Below, in pieces: positions 1-6,557 of a stretch of DNA of 45,137 bases. The stretch spans positions 1 through 45,137 of IMG/VR virus record IMGVR_UViG_3300020233_000075; one strand, given 5' to 3'. Below the pieces are notes generated by a model that made no database searches, was not told the DNA's origin, and worked only from the letters and a program-made list of their open reading frames with translations. Source of the DNA: a virus. Made by a program: the position numbers and the translations under genes. Each line of letters starts with the position of its first letter. The first letter of the stretch is position 1.

Positions 1-206
1 TACGGGATCGGCTCGGGCTCCGGTTCAGGCTCGACCCACTGGTGCTCGTCTATGTCCCAACGGGCCACCCGCACATCGGCAGTTCCGCAGACCGGATACT
101 GCTGCTGGTAGTCATCCAACCACTTGCGGGCTTCTGCAAGGCCAAAATCCCTGACCTGCATCAGCCCCGTGTCGAAGTCCACCACATGCCAGTTGTTGTC
201 ACTCAT
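1..206 (-). CDS. Small hypothetical protein, 3' end outside window
   Basis: The gene starts with ATG at 206 and is still open at base 1, giving 68 visible codons. The start overlaps the stop of the upstream gene by eight bases (ATGAGTGA), and an AAGGGA Shine-Dalgarno lies eight bases upstream. The protein begins MSDNNWHVVDFDTG, is rich in Trp, Asp and Gln, and the visible part ends in a Glu-Pro repeat (EPEPEPEP). No family is recognised. It is the most downstream member visible in the left small-gene array. Confidence 0.75.
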   Translation of the reverse strand, partial: MSDNNWHVVDFDTGLMQVRDFGLAEARKWLDDYQQQYPVCGTADVRVARWDIDEHQWVEPEPEPEPIP

Positions 207-441
207 TACTTGTCCCTTGGGTAAACATAGGTGGGCTGATGGTGTCAATCCGAGCGAGTACAGTGGAACGGTACCGTTCCACCACAAAGTCGTAGCCCGG
301 GGTGAGGAAGGGGACGGCTTCGGCAGCCATTATGGCGCGCACGACCCCTAGTGTGTCTGCTTGCCCGGCGAGCCAACCTTCCTGGTAGGTGGGGAGGTTC
401 GCCCACACGGTGTCGCTCATGTCGTGAGGTTGCTCACTCAT
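199..441 (-). CDS. Small hypothetical protein (80 aa)
   Basis: The start chosen is the ATG at 441, which overlaps the stop of the upstream gene by eight bases and has GGTGGTGG upstream. A second in-frame ATG at 420 is possible. The protein starts MSEQPHDMSDTVW and carries an acidic-aromatic stretch (YDFVVERYRS). No domain is recognised. The junction upstream is a shortened form of the array's standard element, lacking one codon, so the upstream protein ends GGGDE instead of GGDDE. Confidence 0.7.
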   Translation of the reverse strand: MSEQPHDMSDTVWANLPTYQEGWLAGQADTLGVVRAIMAAEAVPFLTPGYDFVVERYRSTVLARIDTISPPMFTQGTSNE

Positions 442-661
442 CGCCACCACCGGGACCACTTCCGGCGTTGAGTGAGCATCCGGGGTTGCCACTGGGGTTG
501 CGGACCAGCGGAGCGGTGGGGTCGGCGACGGAAGCGACGAGGGCATGGAGGAATGCGCCCTCTCGGTCGGCCTGGACCTGCTCGGTCAAACGCCATCGGA
601 GGTCGCGGAGCCTGCGTCGAGGGGGGCGCTCGTGTCGGCTCATCGCTGCTTCGTCACTCAT
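434..661 (-). CDS. Small basic hypothetical protein (75 aa)
   Basis: The ATG at 661 overlaps the upstream stop by eight bases. The N-terminal half is strongly basic (RHERPPRRRLRDLRWRL) and is followed by a helical stretch and a Gly/Pro-rich tail ending GGGDE. The basic region would suit nucleic-acid binding, but that is only inference. No family is recognised. Confidence 0.7.
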   Translation of the reverse strand: MSDEAAMSRHERPPRRRLRDLRWRLTEQVQADREGAFLHALVASVADPTAPLVRNPSGNPGCSLNAGSGPGGGDE

Positions 662-887
662 CGTCGCCACTTCCGGTGTCGAGTGCAGGTCGTCGGACCC
701 AAGCGGCGAGCACGTCGTCGGCTTGGCTCGGGTGGACCCCGCATTGTGCGAACCGCAGTGCAAGGTCGACGGCTTCGGTCAGGGTGACGCCGTAGGCGGC
801 GAGGCGCTGCTGCTCGGTTTGTCGCCTAGTCCACGCGTCCAAGGCTGCAACGTGGGAGTCGATCACCTTGGTCAGCGCGTCACGCAT
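654..887 (-). CDS. Small hypothetical helical protein (77 aa)
   Basis: The start ATG at 887 lies eight bases inside the end of the upstream gene (ATGCGTGA) with GGAGGTGG as Shine-Dalgarno. The sequence begins MRDALTKVIDSHVAALDAW and looks mostly alpha-helical, ending in GSGDDE, which is encoded by the next gene's ribosome-binding site. No recognised domain. Confidence 0.75.
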   Translation of the reverse strand: MRDALTKVIDSHVAALDAWTRRQTEQQRLAAYGVTLTEAVDLALRFAQCGVHPSQADDVLAAWVRRPALDTGSGDDE

Positions 888-1056
888 CGTCGCCACCTCC
901 CGCAGTTGCGGCGATCCACTCGGATACGTCTGCAAAGCAGGTGAGGCAGAAATGCGCCTTGGTTACCTGCTCGTCCACATCTGGTGGTCCAAACAACAGA
1001 CCGCCCGGGTCATCAAGCCCCGAGAAGCATCGGGCACACCGCACGTCAAGAGACAT
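880..1056 (-). CDS. Small zinc-ribbon-like protein (58 aa)
   Basis: The protein has two CxxC pairs (CARC near residue 7 and CLTC near residue 38), the spacing of a small zinc ribbon, so it probably binds one zinc ion. Its C-terminus is AGGGDDA, encoded by the GGAGGTGG site of the following gene. Its own start, ATG at 1056, overlaps the upstream gene by 11 bases, a small departure from the usual eight. Function unknown. Confidence 0.72.
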   Translation of the reverse strand: MSLDVRCARCFSGLDDPGGLLFGPPDVDEQVTKAHFCLTCFADVSEWIAATAGGGDDA

Positions 1057-1366
1057 CGTCGCCCCACTCGATAAGCCAGCCGTCACGGAAGTTGCCTACC
1101 GAGTCCAACCTCTTGCCACGCTCGGGGTCGGCGGTGAGGGTGATCCTGATGATGCCAGAGCCGCCGCATGTGTCACACGATTCGTTCTCTGGCGGGACAC
1201 TGACCGGCTCCACGTACTGCCACCCACTGCCACCACAGTCCGGGCACGGCGCTTCGATCATGTCACCAGTGCGGGCAGGGCTGTTGATGCGGCAGGGCTG
1301 AACGCTTGTCCTGCCACGGCACCACCCGCACACCATCGGCTGCTCGGGGACCACTGCGCTAGGCAT
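1046..1366 (-). CDS. Cysteine-rich protein with DnaJ-type CxxCxG motifs (106 aa)
   Basis: Three cysteine knuckles are visible: CGWCRG, CPDCGGSG and CDTCGGSG. The last two match the CxxCxGxG repeat of the DnaJ central zinc-finger domain, which binds zinc and contacts unfolded protein. There is no J domain, so this is a stand-alone knuckle protein. Start ATG at 1366 (MPSAVVPEQP) follows GGAGGTGG. The 24 bases around this start match those around the start at 43567 in the other array, which suggests a shared origin. Confidence 0.78.
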   Translation of the reverse strand: MPSAVVPEQPMVCGWCRGRTSVQPCRINSPARTGDMIEAPCPDCGGSGWQYVEPVSVPPENESCDTCGGSGIIRITLTADPERGKRLDSVGNFRDGWLIEWGDDVS

Positions 1367-1628
1367 CGTCGCCACCTCCTGCGATCGCTTCGAGTGCGAG
1401 CCGGATCGCCTCGTTCCAATCCGGGTCGTCAAGGCTCTCAACGATGGTTCTGCACCTCGCCCGCTCCTCTGCGACACCTTCCGTGTGGGCGTCGTGCAGC
1501 GTCTGGCCGTACACAATGCCCCGCAGACGCTCGATCTCGACGGCTGCTGCGAACATCACGGCTGTGGCGACGATGTCGCAACGGGCAAGCATGTCCTCGT
1601 CTCCAAGCCTTTCTACGAGTTCACGCAT
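1359..1628 (-). CDS. Small coiled-coil protein of the AERAR family (89 aa)
   Basis: The protein has a helix containing VEIERLRGIV and then HTEGVAEERARCRTIVESL, a motif that recurs in five other small proteins of the two arrays. Two adjacent ATGs exist (1631 and 1628). The ATG at 1628 is chosen because it keeps the eight-base overlap and the usual distance to the GGGGG site. The C-terminus AGGGDDA is produced by the next gene's ribosome-binding site. Function unknown. Confidence 0.77.
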   Translation of the reverse strand: MRELVERLGDEDMLARCDIVATAVMFAAAVEIERLRGIVYGQTLHDAHTEGVAEERARCRTIVESLDDPDWNEAIRLALEAIAGGGDDA

Positions 1629-1947
1629 CATCGCCCCCTGCGGCTTCGATGGCGTCGGCAAGAACGTCAATCCTGTACGCCTGCTCACCAGACGCTTTCA
1701 GGTCGGCTCTCTGCCGAAGCCACGCCACGATCCTCACCCGTTCCGAAGCGATGCCCTGGGCGTAGGCGGTGTCTAGCTGTATCACTCGTTCGAGCTGAGC
1801 GCACCGCCTTGCCATTACATCTGCTTCGGCTTGCAGCCGTTCGATCTCGACGGCGGCTCGTACGACCGCTTGCGCCGTGTGGACCAGCCCGTCATCGGAG
1901 CACTCTGCTGCGATCTCTCGTAATGACTCCACCATCTCGTCACCCAT
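1621..1947 (-). CDS. Coiled-coil protein of the AERAR family (108 aa)
   Basis: It begins MGDEMVESLREIAAE and contains two heptad-like segments: VEIERLQAEADVMARRCAQL, then AYAQGIASERVRIVAWLRQR. The same block in the same order is found in the genes at 43072 and 44051, so these are paralogues from opposite ends of the window. The ATG at 1947 overlaps the upstream stop by eight bases (ATGGGTGA). It ends AAGGDDA. Function unknown; a helical, possibly oligomeric protein is the reasonable reading. Confidence 0.8.
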   Translation of the reverse strand: MGDEMVESLREIAAECSDDGLVHTAQAVVRAAVEIERLQAEADVMARRCAQLERVIQLDTAYAQGIASERVRIVAWLRQRADLKASGEQAYRIDVLADAIEAAGGDDA

Positions 1948-2146
1948 CGGTGGCTTCCCCTCGGTCAGCCCGGATCTCATCACAGAAGCGGATCTCACCC
2001 TCGTCGGGATCTGTGCAATCGCCGCACCGACAGCATGTTCTGCCGTCCCCCCAGCACGCACAATGACCCACGGTGGTCTCGTCGTAGCAGGGGATCAGAC
2101 CCTTGCCGTCGCACCACCGGCACGTTGTCCACACCTGCTCACTCAT
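1940..2146 (-). CDS. Cysteine-rich zinc-binding protein (68 aa)
   Basis: The protein contains about ten cysteines, including CRWCDGKGLIPC and CCRCGDC. The first resembles the CxxCxGxG knuckle of DnaJ zinc fingers and is also like CRWCDGTG near the end of the gene at 41725. Start ATG at 2146 has an exact copy of the array's junction element over it. Likely a small zinc-knuckle protein; function unknown. Confidence 0.77.
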   Translation of the reverse strand: MSEQVWTTCRWCDGKGLIPCYDETTVGHCACWGDGRTCCRCGDCTDPDEGEIRFCDEIRADRGEATDG

Positions 2147-2420
2147 CGTCGCCACCTACGATCGCTGACCGTGCCTGCCACACGTCATCAGCAGAGAACT
2201 GCCCGTTTGTCACCCAAGCCTCAACGATGTAGAAGCACGCGTCCTCACCGTTTCCGGGGTCCGCGTTGCCGACGGGTAACGCCGCGAACGGGGCGAGTGC
2301 AGTCCGCAACCGCTCAAGTTCGGCGGCGAGGTCACTGAGCAGCGCGACGATGTGGCCTGTGCCGACACCTCGTGACTGGTGTGCGATCTCGTCAACGACA
2401 CGTTGCTGGATGTCACTCAT
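2139..2420 (-). CDS. Small hypothetical protein (93 aa)
   Basis: It starts MSDIQQRVVDEIAHQSRG at the ATG at 2420, which overlaps by four bases (ATGA) the stop of a 17-codon reading frame. A central amphipathic helix (LSDLAAELERLRTAL) precedes a more globular C-terminal half ending in VGGDDE. The middle resembles short phage proteins of unknown role that carry an ELERLR helix, but no named family is recognised. Confidence 0.77.
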   Translation of the reverse strand: MSDIQQRVVDEIAHQSRGVGTGHIVALLSDLAAELERLRTALAPFAALPVGNADPGNGEDACFYIVEAWVTNGQFSADDVWQARSAIVGGDDE

Positions 2421-2470
2421 GTCGCTGCCCCATTGCACCTGTGTGGTGTCCGTTCATCAATATCATTCAT
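2417..2470 (-). CDS. Micro-ORF (17 aa), translationally coupled on both sides
   Basis: ATG at 2470 is preceded by GGAGGAT at good spacing and overlaps the upstream stop by eight bases (ATGAATGA). The frame ends with a TGA that overlaps the next gene's start by four bases (ATGA). The peptide is MNDIDERTPHRCNGAAT. Its architecture copies that of the full genes in the array, so ribosomes very likely pass through it. It may be a remnant of a decayed gene or a coupling spacer. Confidence 0.5.
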   Translation of the reverse strand: MNDIDERTPHRCNGAAT

Positions 2471-2666
2471 GTTCATCCTCCATAAGGCGTTCCCACCTGT
2501 CGTCAGCCCCGGATGCTTCGGCCCTCATTGCCAGTCTCCAACACCACATACCTGCCCATACGGCAATGGCAGCGGGAAAGGATCGTATCACACCGAAAAC
2601 AAGTAGGGCGCTACCGACGAACCAAGCGAACACGGCTACAATCAGCCACTTCATCTCATTGCTCAT
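2463..2666 (-). CDS. Small membrane protein (67 aa)
   Basis: Two hydrophobic segments are visible, about residues 6-27 (WLIVAVFAWFVGSALLVFGV) and 29-46, followed by a charged C-terminal tail ending LMEDEHE. This is a two-pass inner-membrane topology. A strong GGAGGAGG site lies upstream of the ATG at 2666, and the start overlaps the previous gene by 11 bases. Function unknown. It is far from the lysis genes, so holin is not the preferred reading. Confidence 0.75.
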   Translation of the reverse strand: MSNEMKWLIVAVFAWFVGSALLVFGVIRSFPAAIAVWAGMWCWRLAMRAEASGADDRWERLMEDEHE

Positions 2667-2928
2667 ACGTAGCCTCCTCCGGTGCAGGGCCTAGCGATGC
2701 ACAGTCCATGCCACCGGTCCCCTCGCCGTGCGGCACGAACCTGTCAGGGATCTCATCCCCAATCCATTCGAAGAACTCCCTTGACTCATCGCAGGTGCCA
2801 TGGAAATGCAAGGTGACCACCCACATCTGCCGCGCGTCTACCCCACTCGCGTCCAGAGAGCAGCCTAGGCTGCCCGCAGGCGCCTGCTCACTCACGGACG
2901 GGTCATCGGGCACGGGGAGATTCTCCAT
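2656..2928 (-). CDS. Hypothetical protein (90 aa)
   Basis: The start is placed at the ATG at 2928 (MENLPVPDDPS); an in-frame TTG at 2937 would add three residues. The sequence is acidic with a cluster of aromatic residues in the centre (WVVTLHFHGTCDESREFFEW), typical of a small globular fold. No family is recognised. It is the first gene of the left array whose upstream junction lacks the conserved element. Confidence 0.65.
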   Translation of the reverse strand: MENLPVPDDPSVSEQAPAGSLGCSLDASGVDARQMWVVTLHFHGTCDESREFFEWIGDEIPDRFVPHGEGTGGMDCASLGPAPEEATYEQ

Positions 2929-2958
2929 GCCCTGCAACCTAACAGACAGGGGTGACAG

Positions 2959-3459
2959 TCAAGCCCGGGTGAGTGCCCTCACGTTCGCAGCGATCGTCTG
3001 GAAAGCGTTCATGCGACTCTCGATCGAACGCATAGCTTTCGCGGATGAATCCTTAGCCGCGACCCGAATCTCATACTCCTCATACATGGTTCCCCCTGCA
3101 TCATGGTCATCTTGACAAGGGCACCTTGGGGAACCACAAACCATCTCTTTCGAAAATGCTTCACGCGTATCCCTGGCCCCCTTGTCCCCTGACCGAACAA
3201 TCTGTGTGATGCACCGATCCCGATGATTCTTCCACCTAGCCTCGGCGCGTGCCGCCTGATCAGCTAAATGGACATGAGTCTCAGTTAGGTTCGCCAACTC
3301 GTCGTCGGCACGCATGATGCGCTCTTCGACCTCTGCCATAGTGACAGGAGGCTGATATGGTAACCCATCATTCGCCTCAACCGTCTGTGATGCACCGTGT
3401 TGGGTATCTGCGTCTGCAACGCTGTACCCATCACCCCATTGCAGTAATGCATGTGTCAT
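2959..3459 (-). CDS. Helical hypothetical protein (166 aa)
   Basis: ATG at 3459 overlaps the upstream stop by four bases (ATGA). From about residue 40 the protein is predicted from composition to be helical and charged (MAEVEERIMRADDELANL, then AARAEARWKNHRDRC). A short Cys segment (CGSPRCPC) interrupts it before a second helical region. No family is recognised. A structural or DNA-associated role cannot be told apart from sequence alone. Confidence 0.75.
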   Translation of the reverse strand: MTHALLQWGDGYSVADADTQHGASQTVEANDGLPYQPPVTMAEVEERIMRADDELANLTETHVHLADQAARAEARWKNHRDRCITQIVRSGDKGARDTREAFSKEMVCGSPRCPCQDDHDAGGTMYEEYEIRVAAKDSSAKAMRSIESRMNAFQTIAANVRALTRA

Positions 3460-3683
3460 AGAGCACGGATACTAGCAGCAGATGAGTCCCCACAGTCAAA
3501 CGCAAGCCGCGTTCCTGCCGATGGTGTGATCTCTGTCGGGTTTCGTAGACTAGCGGGCACTCTAACCCCAGGTTCTGTCACGTAACGGTACGTTGCTCCG
3601 CAATACCAGCAATAATCCCCACTAGCGATGCTGCTCCAACCAACGGGCTGATGATCCCGGTCGCACCATCTGTTACACGACAT
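3456..3683 (-). CDS. Small zinc-finger-like protein (75 aa)
   Basis: The protein starts MSCNRWCDRDH and has a second pair CWYC near residue 25, giving a CxxxC plus CxxC pattern compatible with a small zinc site. It lies just downstream of the endolysin gene on the same strand. No clear Shine-Dalgarno precedes the ATG at 3683, so reinitiation after the endolysin stop is possible. Function unknown. Confidence 0.65.
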   Translation of the reverse strand: MSCNRWCDRDHQPVGWSSIASGDYCWYCGATYRYVTEPGVRVPASLRNPTEITPSAGTRLAFDCGDSSAASIRAL

Positions 3684-3705
3684 GTAGAAAGACTATGTCC
3701 TGGAT

Positions 3706-4830
3706 TTATTCGGTGGCCACCTGCGCCAACAACTCTGCAACCTGCCTGATCTTAGATAGATCCCCAGCCAAGTCGACCTGTACCGCCTGAACCGCACGCT
3801 GCACAGCCGCCTCGATCGAACCGTTGATGAAATCTGCATCTGTTTCAGACACGGCAGCAGCGATACGTGCCACATCTGCATCACTGATATCTACACCAGC
3901 CATCTCTACGTTCTGTGCATGCAACTCAACGGAGACGTTGGGGCTGTTCTCTGTGATCTCATGCATGCGTTTAAATGCGACTGCACCGTCGAAATCTAAG
4001 ACACGTAGCCCAAGTGAATCGATGCCGTACCAGGGGGCAGTGGTCCCCTGCACACGGTAGATCACACCGGTCTTCTGATTTGCAAGTCCGAAGGACATCA
4101 ATCCAAGGGTTTTGACATCGATGTGATCGATAATCCTGTCTGCTTCTGACACTGTAATCTCCTGTGTAGGTGGGGTTGGTGGGGGAACAGGTACTGGCGA
4201 TGGGGGAGTCTCCCCTAAAGCCTCCTTAACTGCTGAGAGCACTAAACCAAGATTCAGTTTGCCTGCATCCCAGTGAGAGTTCGCTATTACCCGTTGATGC
4301 GATGTAACCCACTTGCAACCATACCATGTTCCCTGGTCGAATCGGATCGGGCTGCTAACAGTAGCAAGCACGATGCCTTCATTGGCGCCGTAGGTGCGTT
4401 CTACATATTCGAGGTCAAGGTCACCCCCGACGCTACGAATGAACCTTACCACAGGGGCAACCATCTCTGCCCCGATCCATTCGACATCAGCCCTAGACCA
4501 GCTCTGTGTTTCTGCTGCACGACCCGCTATTTCACATTGTATTGCCCTTGCATGGTTCGTCTCTGGGGCACCCCTGGGACGCCGAAGGGAACGCGCTACC
4601 TTGTCTAACGGGACTGTCTGTAACCTCCACCGCTTGCCTGCACGTGGGTCAATCCACAGGTGCGGGGCACTCGGGTGGCCCTTAGCCAAAGACCTGAATG
4701 ATGCAAGATTAGGAGAGGCCCCTTCGATGGTGTGCAGTACAATCCTCCACGGCAAATCACTGCGACGATAGCTGTTCCCGCGTGGGGTCTTGCCACTGAT
4801 TTGTTCGTACCCTGGGAGTAAAGCGCTCAT
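3706..4830 (-). CDS. Endolysin, N-acetylmuramoyl-L-alanine amidase (Amidase_2 type)
   Basis: Residues 25-200 match the Amidase_2/peptidoglycan-recognition fold: IVLHTIEG with H33, HLWIDP at 57-62, and SHWDAGKL with H186 and K191, the usual zinc and catalytic positions. The enzyme would cut the amide between muramic acid and the stem peptide at lysis. A Pro-rich linker (about 208-223) leads to a C-terminal part of about 150 residues with no recognised cell-wall-binding motif. GAGGG lies five bases before the ATG at 4830. It follows the holin-like and PAS-membrane genes, as a lysis cassette would. Confidence 0.88.
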   Translation of the reverse strand: MSALLPGYEQISGKTPRGNSYRRSDLPWRIVLHTIEGASPNLASFRSLAKGHPSAPHLWIDPRAGKRWRLQTVPLDKVARSLRRPRGAPETNHARAIQCEIAGRAAETQSWSRADVEWIGAEMVAPVVRFIRSVGGDLDLEYVERTYGANEGIVLATVSSPIRFDQGTWYGCKWVTSHQRVIANSHWDAGKLNLGLVLSAVKEALGETPPSPVPVPPPTPPTQEITVSEADRIIDHIDVKTLGLMSFGLANQKTGVIYRVQGTTAPWYGIDSLGLRVLDFDGAVAFKRMHEITENSPNVSVELHAQNVEMAGVDISDADVARIAAAVSETDADFINGSIEAAVQRAVQAVQVDLAGDLSKIRQVAELLAQVATE

Positions 4831-4846
4831 GTGCCCTCACATGCTG

Positions 4847-5047
4847 CTAGTTGACAACGGTTAACCAACCGGCGTTTATGATTGTATCGAGTTGTGATCC
4901 ACTGGCCCAAATGATGTCACCAGATTTCCGATGTGAAATTGCGATAGTTGTAGTCACCTGTATGGGGGCACGTCCGTCGTCTTCACCGAAAAAGATAGGG
5001 TCGTCTACCGTTTCCCCAGACTTTTTCTTTCCGCACCCACATCCCAT
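4847..5047 (-). CDS. Small GCxCGKKK protein, copy 2 (66 aa)
   Basis: The start is placed at ATG 5047 (MGCGCGKKKSGE); an in-frame GTG at 5053 adds two residues. The N-terminus GCGCGKKK repeats the GCNCGKKK start of the gene just upstream. The remaining part (IQVTTTIAISHRKSGDIIWASGSQLDTII) looks like a small beta-rich domain. Such CxC-lysine N-termini occur in small phage proteins near lysis or tail genes, but the function is unknown to me. Confidence 0.68.
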   Translation of the reverse strand: MGCGCGKKKSGETVDDPIFFGEDDGRAPIQVTTTIAISHRKSGDIIWASGSQLDTIINAGWLTVVN

Positions 5048-5067
5048 ATGCACCCATTCTCAGGTTT

Positions 5068-5208
5068 CTAGTTTCCTACTGACTTAGTTCCTACAGGCCG
5101 AGGGTTTCTCATAGAGCGTCTCGCCCCCGGACGCACCCTCTTCACCACAGGTGATACCCCCTTGGCAGACAGGGCGTCACGTTTCTTCTTACCGCAATTG
5201 CAGCCCAC
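5068..5208 (-). CDS. Small GCxCGKKK protein, copy 1 (46 aa)
   Basis: This short gene uses a GTG start at 5208, five bases after the upstream stop codon's last base, with a GAG upstream. The product begins VGCNCGKKKRDALSAK and is very basic (about 13 Lys/Arg of 46). The N-terminal motif is shared with the following gene, which supports both being real and suggests a duplication. No domain is recognised. Confidence 0.6.
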   Translation of the reverse strand: MGCNCGKKKRDALSAKGVSPVVKRVRPGARRSMRNPRPVGTKSVGN

Positions 5209-5210
5209 TG

Positions 5211-5468
5211 TTACTCGCTGTTCTTGTTGGATTGGCGACGCCGGGATGGAGCCTTTTCATCTGTAGGGGCATCATCAGGAGTGTCGTCGCTAGGGGCAGA
5301 TTCGGAAGGCGAGTCATCCGTTTCCTTTACAGGTGCAGGGGCAGGCTTAGCGGCACCGTCTACAGGCAACGCGTAGCCACCCACCACCAGACTGTCGTCA
5401 TCATCAAGTTCGATAACAGCCCCTGCCTTCTTCCCTGCAAGGTTTATGGTAAGCCGATATTGGCTCAT
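5211..5468 (-). CDS. Small acidic-tail protein (85 aa)
   Basis: The first 37 residues look like a compact beta domain (MSQYRLTINLAGKKAGAV, then LDDDDSLVVGGYALPV). The rest is a disordered Pro/Ala/Asp/Ser-rich tail that ends with a basic stretch (SRRRQSNKNSE). GGGAG precedes the ATG at 5468 by six bases. Position between the holin-like gene and the endolysin suggests a lysis or virion-associated role, unproven. Confidence 0.72.
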   Translation of the reverse strand: MSQYRLTINLAGKKAGAVIELDDDDSLVVGGYALPVDGAAKPAPAPVKETDDSPSESAPSDDTPDDAPTDEKAPSRRRQSNKNSE

Positions 5469-5470
5469 GC

Positions 5471-5716
5471 CTATTCTCCCTTAAGTCCATACACGGGCTC
5501 TACAGCTTTTCCAAGCAGCTTGCCCAATTCAGGTCTGCTCTGCTCAATCTTACGAACCACTGCGTAGTAAACACTTCCCGCTACCAATGTGGCGATAGGG
5601 GTGACAGCGTCAGAGCCAAGATCGAACCCCCACTTAGCCGCCACAGCAATAACGGTGCCTACAACGAAAGGCACCACTGTGCGGACAATCGAGGTTCCAT
5701 AATCACTCAAGTTCAT
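5471..5716 (-). CDS. Holin-like two-pass membrane protein (81 aa)
   Basis: Two hydrophobic segments are seen at about residues 13-29 (PFVVGTVIAVAAKWGF) and 38-54 (VTPIATLVAGSVYYAVV), followed by a charged tail. Size and topology fit small actinophage holins, which form the membrane lesion that releases the endolysin. The start overlaps the stop of the PAS-membrane gene by four bases (ATGA), so the two are translationally coupled. Family assignment is by topology and neighbourhood, not by a signature. Confidence 0.65.
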   Translation of the reverse strand: MNLSDYGTSIVRTVVPFVVGTVIAVAAKWGFDLGSDAVTPIATLVAGSVYYAVVRKIEQSRPELGKLLGKAVEPVYGLKGE

Positions 5717-6531
5717 AACTCCTCCAGGAGTTCGACATCAGGGCCTACATCCATCATGGTATCACCATCAGGGAGCAGGTCAAGGGTTCCAACCCACCCT
5801 ACAACATTTCCTGACCCATCATGCAACGGAGACGCAGAACCCCTAACGTTTGCCACCGCAGAAGTGTTGACATTGCGCAGCCGATAAATGGCGGTGAAGT
5901 CCTTATGCTCATCTACAGCCTTTCCCCAAGTCCTAAAAACCCGGTCCCTGTCTACGGGGTGCAGAGACTCTGCCCACCCTTCCCCCTGCGCTTCCTCTAT
6001 AGGGAGCCCTGTCAAACGTGTCCATGCAGGGTTGACATAGGTGCACCAGCCACTATCGTCTGTTTCGAACACCGGCATATCTAATGCACGGTAGATTTGG
6101 CGTATGCGTCCTGTTGCCCCAACAGCTTCTTGTAACACAGATTCTGACATCTCGGAAAGTTTGATGATCTGTAGGTCCACCCCACCGAAGCGTTCCTCTA
6201 AACAGCTATGGATATCGTCCACTCTGGCAATCACTTGATCTTGGCGTGTCCACGCCGCCACTGATCCGTTAGCCAAAATCTCCTGGTTTGCTTTCAGTCC
6301 GTCGAGGCGGTCAACGACTGATGACCCCCCATTAGGTTTGCTTACCTTGTCATCTACGACAGCGCCCACAACCCGCTCACCCCACTCCGTGACAGGCAAG
6401 GCGACTAGACGACGCCATAGCCACTTTGCCGGACGAGTCCTGCTAAGCCCACCTATGGCAGCAACCACTGCTGCAACCCAAATAGTTTGTTCACCAATCT
6501 GTCGCAGCAATGCAACTAACGCCAAAGTCAT
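5713..6531 (-). CDS. Membrane protein with C-terminal PAS domain (272 aa)
   Basis: A single N-terminal membrane segment (about 13-29, IWVAAVVAAIGGL) is followed by a helical linker (about 70-145), consistent with a coiled-coil or signalling helix, and a PAS domain at about 148-252. PAS hallmarks are visible: MPVFETDDSGWCTYVNPAWTR, LTGLPIEEAQGEGWAESLHP and the closing strands around NVVGWVGTLDLL. No kinase, GGDEF or DNA-binding output domain follows. PAS domains sense ligands, redox state, oxygen or light. It is coupled by ATGA overlap to the holin-like gene, so it may act in lysis control; that is inference. Confidence 0.82.
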   Translation of the reverse strand: MTLALVALLRQIGEQTIWVAAVVAAIGGLSRTRPAKWLWRRLVALPVTEWGERVVGAVVDDKVSKPNGGSSVVDRLDGLKANQEILANGSVAAWTRQDQVIARVDDIHSCLEERFGGVDLQIIKLSEMSESVLQEAVGATGRIRQIYRALDMPVFETDDSGWCTYVNPAWTRLTGLPIEEAQGEGWAESLHPVDRDRVFRTWGKAVDEHKDFTAIYRLRNVNTSAVANVRGSASPLHDGSGNVVGWVGTLDLLPDGDTMMDVGPDVELLEEL

Positions 6532-6557
6532 GATTGACAGCCCACATAGGTCAGTTG

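Larger units (their letters stand above)
434..2156 (-). repeat. Junction elements of the left small-gene array
   Basis: The 18-base core GGTGGCGACGATGAGTGA is exact at 2139-2156. Variants cover the starts at 441, 661, 887, 1366 and 1628, and weaker ones those at 1056 and 2420. The core combines the 3' end of one gene (Gly-Gly-Asp-Asp-Glu, stop), a Shine-Dalgarno (usually GGAGGTGG) and the next ATG. Confidence 0.88.

Noticed and set aside
941-1765. Plus-strand frame of 274 codons in the left array
   Set aside because: Antisense to several coupled minus-strand genes; no protein-like segments or Shine-Dalgarno.
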